Assembly (NCBI GenBank): GCA_017500625.1
Contig: JAFVYX010000213.1
Span: forward strand, 1 to 9,030
Reading direction: 5' to 3'
From: Clostridia bacterium
Lineage (GTDB): Bacteria; Bacillota_A; Clostridia; Oscillospirales; CAG-272
DNA length: 9,030 bases
Shown here: positions 1-5,984 of the stretch, in pieces
Numbering within the stretch: position 1 is the first letter of the stretch
Layout: each line of letters starts with the position of its first letter
The notes under the pieces: generated by a model
The model's input: the letters and a program-made list of their open reading frames with translations, nothing else
Told to the model about the DNA's origin: nothing
Database searches by the model: none
Position numbers and translations under genes: made by a program

Positions 1-178
1 ATGGCGATGCCTCGCGACTGCGAAGCGTCAATATGATAGCCACCGTGTATCTGAAGTGTCTCGAAGTGTAATTTTTTAGTGCTCATATCTCTATCAAACT
101 GTTTTGTTCAAAAAAATCAATCCGTGCGCCCACTCCTATGGTGTGCGTACATTATATATATAGGTAAGGTAAAGGTGC

Positions 179-288
179 GGTGGAGCATATCCACCCAAAG
201 GATAAGTAGTGCCTAACGGCACATTCGCATAGACATAACACGCTCCAGCGCCATCATCGCCGATGCCGCAAATAGGTAGTTGTTATGT
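179..288. repeat. Cluster of three stem-loops
   Basis: There are three inverted repeats in a row. GGTGGA (179-184) pairs with TCCACC (190-195) around a 5-nt loop. GTGCC (209-213) pairs with GGCAC (218-222) around TAAC. ACATAACA (233-240) pairs with TGTTATGT (281-288) around a 40-nt loop. All three stems are perfect. Such clustering fits a structured RNA or the end of a mobile element, but I match it to no known RNA family. Confidence 0.45.
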
Positions 289-364
289 GTTAACTCTCTC
301 ATAGCAATACAAAATTAAATAAATTTTTTTAATTATGCAAATTTTTTAGAAAGAGAGAGGCGCA

Positions 365-465
365 GTTATTAGAGAATTTAGGGAAATTAGGGAATTTAGA
401 GAATTTAAGGAGAGGTTATCATTTATTCCTTAAGCTCCTTACACTCATTAAACTCCCTAATAAAC
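365..465. repeat. A/T-rich imperfect inverted repeat with internal direct repeats
   Basis: The motif TTAGAGAATTTA occurs at 369-380 and again at 396-407, with a related AGGGAATTTA at 389-398. The left arm 365-380 is nearly complementary to the right arm 449-465, which contains TAAACTCCCTAATAAA. At the centre, TTAAGGA (405-411) pairs with TCCTTAA (427-433). The purine-rich left side and pyrimidine-rich right side make a long imperfect palindrome, so the transcript could fold into a large weak hairpin. It resembles a dispersed intergenic repeat, but its copy number is unknown from this window. Confidence 0.5.
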
Positions 466-534
466 TTGCATCCAGTCAGCACTCAGCCAATTTCTTGTCA
501 GAAGGGGTTAGATGTGGCCTATCTGAAAAGAAGA

Positions 535-681
535 TCCCCGATCATTCAGTACGGCGGCTCGATGAACGAGAAGAACGCCGCTGACCTTCTGGCCAAGGAG
601 AACGTGGACGGCGGCCTCATCGGCGGCGCCTCGCTCGTGACCGACAAGTTCACGGCGATCGTTTCGGCGGCCAACGCCTAA
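535..681 (+). pseudogene. tpiA: 3' fragment of triosephosphate isomerase
   Basis: This encodes only the last ~49 residues of triosephosphate isomerase, the glycolytic enzyme interconverting dihydroxyacetone phosphate and glyceraldehyde 3-phosphate. The strand-7 phosphate loop ([17 protein letters not shown]) and strand-8 loop ([11 protein letters not shown]) are well conserved, and the C-terminus ends normally with TAA at 679-681. The family is about 250 residues long. Everything upstream, including the catalytic Lys, His and Glu, is missing. The reading frame stays open back to 409, and a TTG at 466 could act as a start, but residues before ~535 bear no resemblance to the enzyme. The fragment cannot be active. 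It is either a gene broken by insertion or rearrangement, or the true gene end joined to unrelated sequence during assembly. The clean frame and intact motifs argue for recent breakage or a join, not old decay. Confidence 0.85.
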
Positions 682-689
682 GCCCCTCT

Positions 690-713
690 GCCCTCGGCCA
701 AATGACCGAGGGC
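690..713. other. Strong stem-loop after tpiA stop
   Basis: GCCCTCGG (690-697) pairs perfectly with CCGAGGGC (706-713) around an 8-nt loop, and the stem can extend by a G-U and a C-G pair. It lies 9 nt after the tpiA stop codon, where a terminator is expected. No T-run follows, so it may be a weak terminator or an RNA 3'-end stabiliser. Confidence 0.5.
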
Positions 714-771
714 GGCTGCACCCCTGCCGCATGTATCACGTGCGAACACTACAGAGGAGGAACAAAACTCC

Positions 772-1578
772 ATGGACAATTGTCACAACGATCCTGTGAA
801 TAAGGGAGAGTACGAGATCGATCTACGGTTCTTTGCGGTCGTTCTCCGCAAATGCTGGATCTTTATCCTGCTTGCCGCGGTGCTCGTCGGACTTGTTGCC
901 GGTCTTTATACCTCGCTCTTTATTCCCAAAAAGTATTCCTCTACCGTTAAGATGTACGTGGACCCCAACGCCCAGTCCTCGTCCGGCTCGTTCAACAATA
1001 CCACCGCTGAGGCCTTGGCGGAGATCTACCCGCCGGTCCTTCGCGGCTCGGACCAGTTTGCTATGAAGGTAGCGCTGGCGATGGCCAAGCTTGAAAAGGA
1101 CGGAGAGGCGATGTTCCCGCACTGGACCTACACCGTGGTGGACGGGGAGGAGATCCCCACCGGCTGGAGCCGTGTTCGCGGTATGATGAGCACGGGCATC
1201 TCGGATAAGCTTCTTTACATCACCATTTCCTCGGAGGATCCGAGAGAAGCGTATGAAATGGCGAAGATCGCGGCGGCCGTGGGCCCCGAGGTCCTCAATG
1301 AGTACGTCAAGATCGGTGATGCCAAGGTCATCAGCTGGCCGATCCTTGATACCTCGGCAGATTCGCCCAGCGTGCCGCGCAATGCTGTCCTGGCGGCGGC
1401 CATTGCGGCAGTACTCGTCTATCTCGCCTTCTTCCTCCGCGATCTCTTCGATACCACCGTGTATGCTGTGGAGGATCTTGTTCGTTTTGAGCTTCCCGTC
1501 CTCGGTACGGTTCCCTCGTTCCCGAACAGCGAGGAGCGTGCCGATGCCAGAAGAACGGAAAAGGAGGGTAAGGCATGA
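772..1578 (+). CDS. Wzz-like membrane adaptor of a BY-kinase (CapA/CpsC/YveK-type)
   Basis: This 268-residue protein is a chain-length-determinant (Wzz) family polypeptide of the Gram-positive kind, a membrane activator for a separate cytoplasmic tyrosine kinase. The N-terminal start EIDLRFFAVVLRKCW leads into a first transmembrane segment at ~29-50. A ~150-residue extracytoplasmic domain follows, beginning KKYSSTVKMYVDP. A Pro-containing motif (SPSVPRN, ~198-204) precedes the second membrane helix (~205-222). The cytoplasmic tail contains FELPVLGTVPSF, typical of kinase-activating tails. The ATG at 772 is preceded by AGAGGAGG (753-760). The stop overlaps the next start in ATGA (1575-1578), indicating translational coupling with the kinase gene. 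In other Firmicutes such pairs control export and length of capsule or exopolysaccharide. No glycosyltransferase or flippase lies in this window, so the target polymer is unknown. I see no clear promoter between 682 and 771. Confidence 0.88.
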   Translation: MDNCHNDPVNKGEYEIDLRFFAVVLRKCWIFILLAAVLVGLVAGLYTSLFIPKKYSSTVKMYVDPNAQSSSGSFNNTTAEALAEIYPPVLRGSDQFAMKVALAMAKLEKDGEAMFPHWTYTVVDGEEIPTGWSRVRGMMSTGISDKLLYITISSEDPREAYEMAKIAAAVGPEVLNEYVKIGDAKVISWPILDTSADSPSVPRNAVLAAAIAAVLVYLAFFLRDLFDTTVYAVEDLVRFELPVLGTVPSFPNSEERADARRTEKEGKA

Positions 1579-2306
1579 ACCGCTATCGTAACGTTTTAGT
1601 CGGTCCCGGGACGCCCTTCGCCATCGGTGAGGCGTTCAAGGAGATCCGTACCAACATGCTTTACACCGTGCGTGACGTCAAGTGCCCGGTGTACGCCGTG
1701 ACCAGCGCCCTGGCCCACGCGGGCAAATCGGTGCTGATCGCCAACATTGCGGCCTCGTTTGCCGAGCTTGGCAAGCACGTTCTTCTCATTGACGGTGACC
1801 TCCGCAGCCCCGCCCAGCACAAGATCTTCCGCTTGGACCGTTCTCACGGCCTCTCCGAGATCGCCGCGGGCATCTGCGAGGATTACGGAAGCGTCATCTG
1901 CCAAACGAGTGTTGCGGGGCTCGATCTTCTGCCCTCGGGCCACATTCCTCCGAACCCCTCGGAGCTTCTCGGTTCTCTGAGCTTTGAGCGCCTCATTCGC
2001 TACGCGCAGGAGAACTACGATGCCGTGTTCATCGACTTCCCGCCTGCGGGCGTTGTGGTGGACGCCCTGATCCCCGCTGAGCTCATTACGGGATACGCCG
2101 TGGTGGTGCGCTCGGGTATCGACGACCGCCGCGCGGTGAATGACGTCCTGTCCTCTCTGGACGGCGTTGGCGCCAAGGTGCTCGGCTTTATTCTCAATGA
2201 CGTTGACCCCAAGGTCGGCGGCTACGGCAGAGAAAAGGCCAAGTACAAGTATCGCTACCGTTACAATTACGCTTATACTCACCCGCAAGAACCCGCGGAG
2301 AAGTAA
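1575..2306 (+). CDS. CpsD/CapB-family bacterial tyrosine kinase, cytoplasmic
   Basis: This 243-residue MinD-like P-loop ATPase belongs to the BY-kinase family, which autophosphorylates a C-terminal tyrosine cluster and works with the Wzz-like adaptor encoded immediately upstream (4-nt overlap; Shine-Dalgarno AAGGAGGG at 1560-1567). Visible motifs are an EAFKEIRTNMLY helix (19-30) of the EAYRxLRTN type, Walker A around TSALAHAGKS (43-52, Lys51), Walker A' LLIDGDLRSP (70-79), and Walker B DAVFIDFPP (149-157). A tail at 224-234 has six tyrosines alternating with other residues. The length is normal for the stand-alone Gram-positive form. The P-loop is odd: the family usually shows PGEGKST, here the equivalent is HAGKSV, and Walker A' has Gly where Ala is usual. 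The key Lys, Ser and Asp residues remain, so ATP binding is plausible, but activity may be altered. No cognate phosphatase gene is adjacent. Confidence 0.87.
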   Translation: MNRYRNVLVGPGTPFAIGEAFKEIRTNMLYTVRDVKCPVYAVTSALAHAGKSVLIANIAASFAELGKHVLLIDGDLRSPAQHKIFRLDRSHGLSEIAAGICEDYGSVICQTSVAGLDLLPSGHIPPNPSELLGSLSFERLIRYAQENYDAVFIDFPPAGVVVDALIPAELITGYAVVVRSGIDDRRAVNDVLSSLDGVGAKVLGFILNDVDPKVGGYGREKAKYKYRYRYNYAYTHPQEPAEK

Positions 2307-2432
2307 GGTGCGGCAGATCCCGGCATAAATCGCCGTTCGCCCCCCTTGACGTACGCTTGTACGCCTGCGGGGTGTGAGCCAACGATCTCTCCACGGGATC
2401 TCCACGCACCTCGGCGGCAGATCCCGACATAA
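2306..2432. repeat. Spacer with near-identical 19-bp direct repeats
   Basis: GCGGCAGATCCCGGCATAA (2310-2328) recurs with one mismatch at 2414-2432. AGGTGCG (2306-2312) is inverted at 2405-2411, and CGGGATCT (2394-2401) is inverted at 2419-2426. GTACGC occurs twice at ~2351-2364. No gene fits, and the region sits between two convergent genes just before a terminator. It looks like a compact repeat element or a remnant of one. Whether other copies exist in the genome cannot be seen here. Confidence 0.5.
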
Positions 2433-2434
2433 GC

Positions 2435-2473
2435 TAACAAAAAAGGAGCAACTGCGTTGCTCCTTTTTTGTTA
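2435..2473. terminator. Bidirectional rho-independent terminator
   Basis: A perfect 17-bp stem (2435-2451 with 2457-2473) closes a 5-nt loop CTGCG. It contains GGAGCAA/TTGCTCC flanked by a six-A run on one side and a six-T run on the other, so each strand reads as a stem followed by a U-tract. It lies between the kinase gene ending at 2306 (+) and yebC ending at 2475 (-) and can end transcription from both sides. Confidence 0.92.
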
Positions 2474-2474
2474 T

Positions 2475-3200
2475 TTAGTTTTCCCAGTTGTGGAAGACGT
2501 TCTGCACGTCGTCGTCATCGTCCAGCTTCTCGAGGAGAAGCTCCATCATCTTGATGTCCTCCTCGTCGGTGAGGGCGACCGTCGAGGTGGGGACCATCGA
2601 GCGCTCAGCGCTCTCGGGCTTGTAGCCCGCGGCCTCCAGGGCCTCGCGCACGGCGGTGAGGTCGTCAAGCTCGGTATAGATCTCGTAGCAGCCCTCGTCG
2701 CCTTCAAAATCGGCGGCGCCCGCCTCCAGGGCGGCCTCCATCAGAGCGTCCTCGTCGATCTCGTCGTCCTCATCGATGATCGTGATGAGGCCCTTTTCCT
2801 CAAAGAGGAAGTTCACGCTGCCCGTTTGGCCCATGTTCCCGTGGAACTTGGAGAAGTAGGAGCGCACGGCACCCGCGGTGCGGTTGCGGTTATCGGTGGT
2901 GGTCTCCACGATCACGGCAACGCCGGACGGGCCGTAGCCCTCGTACACGATCTCCTCGTATTCGATCGAGGAATCGGTCGAGAACTTCTTGATCACGCGG
3001 TCAATGTTATCGTTCGGCACGTTGTTGGCCTTGGCCTTGGCAATGAGGTCGCGCAGACGGGAGTTGTTGTCGGGGTTCGGTCCGCCGGCGCGGATCGCCA
3101 CCGCCATTTCCTTACCGATCTTAGTGAAGATCTTGCCCTTCTGGGCGTCGGTCTTTTCCTTCTTGCGCTTAATGTTGTTCCATTTGCTGTGTCCTGACAT
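2475..3200 (-). CDS. yebC: YebC/TACO1-family translation factor
   Basis: This 241-residue protein is a full-length member of the YebC/PmpR/TACO1 family. These were long annotated as transcriptional regulators and are now linked to relief of ribosome stalling, notably at proline-rich stretches. The hallmark N-terminus MSGHSKWNNIKRKK is followed by DAQKGKIFTKIGKEM and the Arg/Asn-rich NSRLRDLIAKAKANNVPNDN segment. YEGYGPSGVAVIVE (86-99) begins the second domain, and acidic loops (EDDEIDEDAL) follow. The ATG at 3200 has AAGGAG upstream (in 3201-3218). It begins 16 nt after the argS stop, making it the last gene of the kinase-argS-yebC operon, and its own stop abuts the bidirectional terminator. 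Coupling to a tRNA synthetase fits a translation role better than a regulatory one. No inactivating feature is seen. Confidence 0.93.
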   Translation of the reverse strand: MSGHSKWNNIKRKKEKTDAQKGKIFTKIGKEMAVAIRAGGPNPDNNSRLRDLIAKAKANNVPNDNIDRVIKKFSTDSSIEYEEIVYEGYGPSGVAVIVETTTDNRNRTAGAVRSYFSKFHGNMGQTGSVNFLFEEKGLITIIDEDDEIDEDALMEAALEAGAADFEGDEGCYEIYTELDDLTAVREALEAAGYKPESAERSMVPTSTVALTDEEDIKMMELLLEKLDDDDDVQNVFHNWEN

Positions 3201-3216
3201 GGGAGCTTCTCCTTAC

Positions 3217-4932
3217 TTAAATCTTTTCGGGGGTCTTGAGGCAGATGAGGCGGAGGGCGCGGCCAAGGACCGTATGCACGGCCGCCACGGTGGCAATGCG
3301 GTTGGCTCTTACGGCCTCGTCCTCGGCCGAGAGGATCTGACACTCGTGGTAGAATCGGTTGAAGGCGGCGCAAAGGTCAAGAATGTACCGCGTGATGACC
3401 GAGGGCTCGTATTCGGCCAGCGCCTCCTCCACGCGCTCGGGGAAGAGGGCCAACACACGCACAAGGGCACGCTCCTCCTCGGTGAGGGGGGCGCTCGCCT
3501 TGTAGGCGGGAACGCCGCCCGCTTTTTCGAGAAGCGAGCAGGTGCGCGCGTAGGTGTACTGCGCGTAAGGGCCGGTGTTTCCGTCGAACGAGAGGGCGTC
3601 CGAGAGAGAGAAGTTGATGTCGTGAATGCGGCTGCCCGAGAGGTAGTAGAAGATGACGGCACCAACGCCCACGGCCTCCACGACCTCCTCGTCAATGACG
3701 GCGCCGGGGTTCTTCTCGGCGGTGATGGCGCGGACCTTCTCCACGGCCTCGGCAAAGAGATCCTTGAGAAGAACCACGTTGCCCGTACGGGTGGCAAGCT
3801 TCGCACCGCCAAGACTCACCGTGCCGTAGGGCACGTGATGAAGGCGGTCGTACCAATCGTAGCCCATCAGCTCCACGACCTTGAACCACTGGGCAAAATG
3901 CAGACTCTGCCCCGCGCTCGTTACGTAGATGCACTTGTCAAAGTCGTAGGTGGCATGGCGGTAGGCGGCGGCGGCGATGTCGCGCGTCGGGTAGAGGGTG
4001 GAGCCGTCACGCTTCAGAATGAGGCAGGGCGGCATCTTCCATTCCTCAAGGTTAACGACCGAGGCACCGTCGTCGATCGTGAGAAGGCCCGCCGCGCGGA
4101 TCTTCTCGATCTCGGCGGGCATCTTGTCGGTGTAAAAGCTCTCGCCGTTGTAGCTGTCAAACTCGATGCCCAGCATGCGGTAGGTCTTGCCGTATTCGCG
4201 CAGACTGATCTCGATGAACCAGCGCCAGAGCGCCAGGTTCTCCTCGTCGTGCATCTCCAGCTTCTTGAACTCGGCACGCGCCTCGTCCTCCAGGGTGGGA
4301 TCGGCCTCGGCCTCGGCGTGGAATTTGACGTACAGGCGCACCAGCTCGTCGATCTCACGGGCCTCGACCTCGGCGCGGTCGCCCCAACGGCGGTACGCCA
4401 CGATCAGCTTGCCGAACTGCGTGCCCCAGTCACCGAGGTGGTTGATGCCGATGCACTTGTAGCCCGCAAACTCGTGGAGGAGCTTTAAGGAGTGGCCGAT
4501 CACGGTCGTGCCGAGGTGGCCGATGTGAAAGGGCTTTGCCACGTTCGGGGAGGAGTAGTCAAGCACCACGGTGCGCCCTTCGCCAATGGCGGGCGAGCCG
4601 TAGGAATCCCCGGCGGCGGCAATGTCGCCAATGAGGCGCTCGGCCATGGCCGCGGTGTCAATGAACAGGTTGAGGTACCCCCCCACCGCCTCCACACGGG
4701 CAAAGGCGGGATCGTGGATCGCCTCGGAGAGCGTGGCCGCAATTTTCGGCGGAGCCGAGCGCAAAACGCGCGAAAGGCGGAAGCAGGGGAAGGCAAGGTC
4801 GCCCATCGCACTGTCGGGCGGGTATTCGAGGAGCGAGATGATCTCCTCGGCCGAGGGCAGCTCGGCACCGGGGAAGCTTTCGTTGGCGGCGGCAAGAATG
4901 AGAGCCGCGGCCGTTTCCTTGATCTTTTTCAT
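3217..4932 (-). CDS. argS: Arginyl-tRNA synthetase
   Basis: This 571-residue class I aminoacyl-tRNA synthetase charges tRNA-Arg with arginine in the cytoplasm. An N-terminal tRNA-contact domain (~1-115, with SAMGDLAFPCFRLSR) precedes the catalytic Rossmann fold. The HIGH signature lies in SPNVAKPFHIGHLGTT (128-143, His136 to His139), followed by GINHLGDWGTQFGKL (162-176), which is diagnostic of ArgRS. The KMSKS-equivalent loop is KLATRTGN (378-385), where many ArgRS have KMSTRxGN. The C-terminal all-helical anticodon-binding (DALR-type) domain ends RALRLICLKTPEKI. The length is normal. The ATG at 4932 lies 15 nt past the upstream kinase-like gene and has an AAAGGA-type ribosome site. It is the middle gene of a three-gene operon and shows no frameshift or truncation. 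Confidence 0.96.
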   Translation of the reverse strand: MKKIKETAAALILAAANESFPGAELPSAEEIISLLEYPPDSAMGDLAFPCFRLSRVLRSAPPKIAATLSEAIHDPAFARVEAVGGYLNLFIDTAAMAERLIGDIAAAGDSYGSPAIGEGRTVVLDYSSPNVAKPFHIGHLGTTVIGHSLKLLHEFAGYKCIGINHLGDWGTQFGKLIVAYRRWGDRAEVEAREIDELVRLYVKFHAEAEADPTLEDEARAEFKKLEMHDEENLALWRWFIEISLREYGKTYRMLGIEFDSYNGESFYTDKMPAEIEKIRAAGLLTIDDGASVVNLEEWKMPPCLILKRDGSTLYPTRDIAAAAYRHATYDFDKCIYVTSAGQSLHFAQWFKVVELMGYDWYDRLHHVPYGTVSLGGAKLATRTGNVVLLKDLFAEAVEKVRAITAEKNPGAVIDEEVVEAVGVGAVIFYYLSGSRIHDINFSLSDALSFDGNTGPYAQYTYARTCSLLEKAGGVPAYKASAPLTEEERALVRVLALFPERVEEALAEYEPSVITRYILDLCAAFNRFYHECQILSAEDEAVRANRIATVAAVHTVLGRALRLICLKTPEKI

Positions 4933-4947
4933 AAGGTGTCCTTTACA

Positions 4948-5766
4948 TTAATCCTCAAAAAGAGGGCGGTAGGTGTTGGTATCCTCGGTCGGCGCCGCCA
5001 CAAGACGGCAAGCCACCACGTCACGCCCCGCAATGCGGTGGGCCAGCACCGTGTCGGTGCCCGCCGTGAGGTAATAGGCGCCGCCTCTCTCGTAGACGGT
5101 GGGAGCGGGAAGCGCATCGCCGAGCGAGAGCGAGCGGGAAAGGGCCGTTACCGCCACGTGGGAGGGGGTGTCCGCGCTCATAAAGCGGCGGTAGCCGAGG
5201 TAGCAGAAGCGGCGGCCTTCGTCCTCCTGCCAGAGGGCAAGCGAGGAGAGGATCAGCTCGGCCACACGCTCGGGCGGGATCGCCGTCGTATCGAGAACCA
5301 GATCGTAGTTCGCCATATCCATGATATGCACGCCGTACTTCTCAAAGTAACGGAGATTCTCGCTCTCACGGCGGGCGGCTACGCGGCGCGCCGTCTCCTC
5401 GATCGTGGCAAAGCTCTCGCCCTCGCGGCGGTCGGCGTTGATGCGCTCGGCGCTCGTGCGGGCGTCGGTCGTCAGGTAGATGCGGAAGGTGGGACGCACG
5501 AAATGGAAGGCCATGCGCGAGTCGATAATGAGCGAGCGGCTGTCCGACGAGAGGGCGCGGAGGCCGTCGTCGATCTGCTTGTCCACCTCGGGGTGGGTCT
5601 CCATATACTTATTGAATTCGTCAATGGTCATGCCATGCTCGGCGGCGGCGGCACGGCAGATTTTGCCCGTGGAGTAATACTCCGCTCCCGTTCTCTCAAT
5701 GAGAATGCGGGAAACGGTGCTTTTTCCGCTGCCGAGGTCTCCGGCAAGAGAGATCTTGAAGCTCAC
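4948..5766 (-). CDS. Cytidylate-kinase-like P-loop protein with C-terminal ParB-like extension
   Basis: From the GTG at 5766 the product has 272 residues. The N-terminal ~175 residues resemble the short archaeal-type CMP kinase family. They show a Walker A GDLGSGKS (9-16), a substrate-binding stretch starting STGKICRAAAAEHG (32-45) and running through DEFNKYMETHPEVDKQID, and an Arg-rich lid (RREGESFATIEETARRVAARR). This suggests phosphorylation of a nucleoside monophosphate or related small molecule; the substrate is not proven. The last ~80 residues are extra. The stretch LPAPTVYERGGAYYLTAGTD and its continuation to ~256 look like a small ParB/sulfiredoxin-like fold (inference). I chose GTG because GAGAGGGG lies just upstream and because a consensus promoter would start RNA near 5800, leaving no room for the longer open frame reaching 5901. 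It is the first gene of the operon with argS and yebC. It could instead be an uncharacterised kinase and not the essential Cmk. Confidence 0.75.
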   Translation of the reverse strand: MSFKISLAGDLGSGKSTVSRILIERTGAEYYSTGKICRAAAAEHGMTIDEFNKYMETHPEVDKQIDDGLRALSSDSRSLIIDSRMAFHFVRPTFRIYLTTDARTSAERINADRREGESFATIEETARRVAARRESENLRYFEKYGVHIMDMANYDLVLDTTAIPPERVAELILSSLALWQEDEGRRFCYLGYRRFMSADTPSHVAVTALSRSLSLGDALPAPTVYERGGAYYLTAGTDTVLAHRIAGRDVVACRLVAAPTEDTNTYRPLFED

Positions 5767-5806
5767 GGCGATCCCCTCTCTACAAAAGTAATATATACAA
5801 CATACT

Positions 5807-5835
5807 ATTATACACGCAAGGTGCGCGTCTGTCAA
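5807..5835 (-). promoter_or_regulatory. Consensus vegetative promoter for the kinase-argS-yebC operon
   Basis: Read on the minus strand, -35 TTGACA (5835-5830) and -10 TATAAT (5812-5807) are both perfect and separated by exactly 17 nt. Transcription should begin near 5800, about 35 nt before the GTG start at 5766. This implies strong constitutive sigma-A transcription. Confidence 0.9.
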
Positions 5836-5921
5836 CCGCTTTTTTATGGCTTTGCCGTCGACTTTCCCGCGGAGCGTCTCAATACTTGCGGCGCGAGGCA
5901 AAAATTCCCGTCCTTATCACC

Positions 5922-5952
5922 GCATAACCCCGGGCGGCGGGGGGCAATACTT
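5922..5952 (+). promoter_or_regulatory. Candidate sigma-F-type promoter for sigG
   Basis: GCATA (5922-5926) matches the GYWTA -35 of sigma-F promoters, and GGCAATACTT (5943-5952) matches most of the GGnnAnAMTR -10, with a 16-nt spacer. RNA would start near 5959, about 26 nt before the TTG start of sigG. In Bacillus sigG is activated in the forespore by sigma-F, so the position makes biological sense. No good sigma-A promoter is visible here. The short motifs make chance agreement possible. Confidence 0.5.
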
Positions 5953-5984
5953 GGTACAGCAAGAAAAAAGGCGGTACTTTCGGA

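Larger units (their letters stand above)
1..530. other. AT-rich gene-poor segment upstream of broken tpiA
   Basis: I find no convincing protein gene here. The base composition is clearly more AT-rich than the rest of the window; 300-350 is almost pure A/T. It holds a run of short perfect stem-loops (179-195, 209-222), an 8-bp inverted repeat (233-240 with 281-288), a 7-bp direct repeat (53-59 and 63-69) and an A/T-rich imperfect inverted repeat (365-465). The minus strand is open from 282 to 136 (48 codons, no ATG/GTG/TTG near its beginning) and I do not recognise its translation. The segment ends where triosephosphate isomerase homology begins abruptly. It may be inserted foreign DNA, a decayed mobile or repeat element, or a contig join; the sequence alone does not decide. 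Confidence 0.7.

Noticed and set aside
211..300. Possible integron attC site (GCCTAAC at 211-217)
   Set aside because: It fits the RYYYAAC box, but no GTTRRRY partner with matching inner boxes lies at a suitable distance, and no integrase or cassette gene is present. GTTAGAT at 507-513 is too far away and not complementary in context.
466..534. A novel small gene starting at TTG 466 and reading through the tpiA tail
   Set aside because: There is no good ribosome site, and all recognisable protein sequence is the triosephosphate isomerase C-terminus; the upstream residues look like chance readthrough of the junction.
690..713. Full rho-independent terminator after tpiA
   Set aside because: The stem is strong but no T-run follows, so I record it only as a stem-loop.
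2341..2375. Promoter starting at TTGACG (2346-2351)
   Set aside because: No -10-like sequence lies at 16-18 nt and no plus-strand gene follows; the match is probably chance within a repeat-bearing spacer.
1596..2405. 269-codon minus-strand open frame opposite the tyrosine kinase
   Set aside because: It is fully shadowed by a well-supported BY-kinase gene and has no ribosome site or recognisable motifs.
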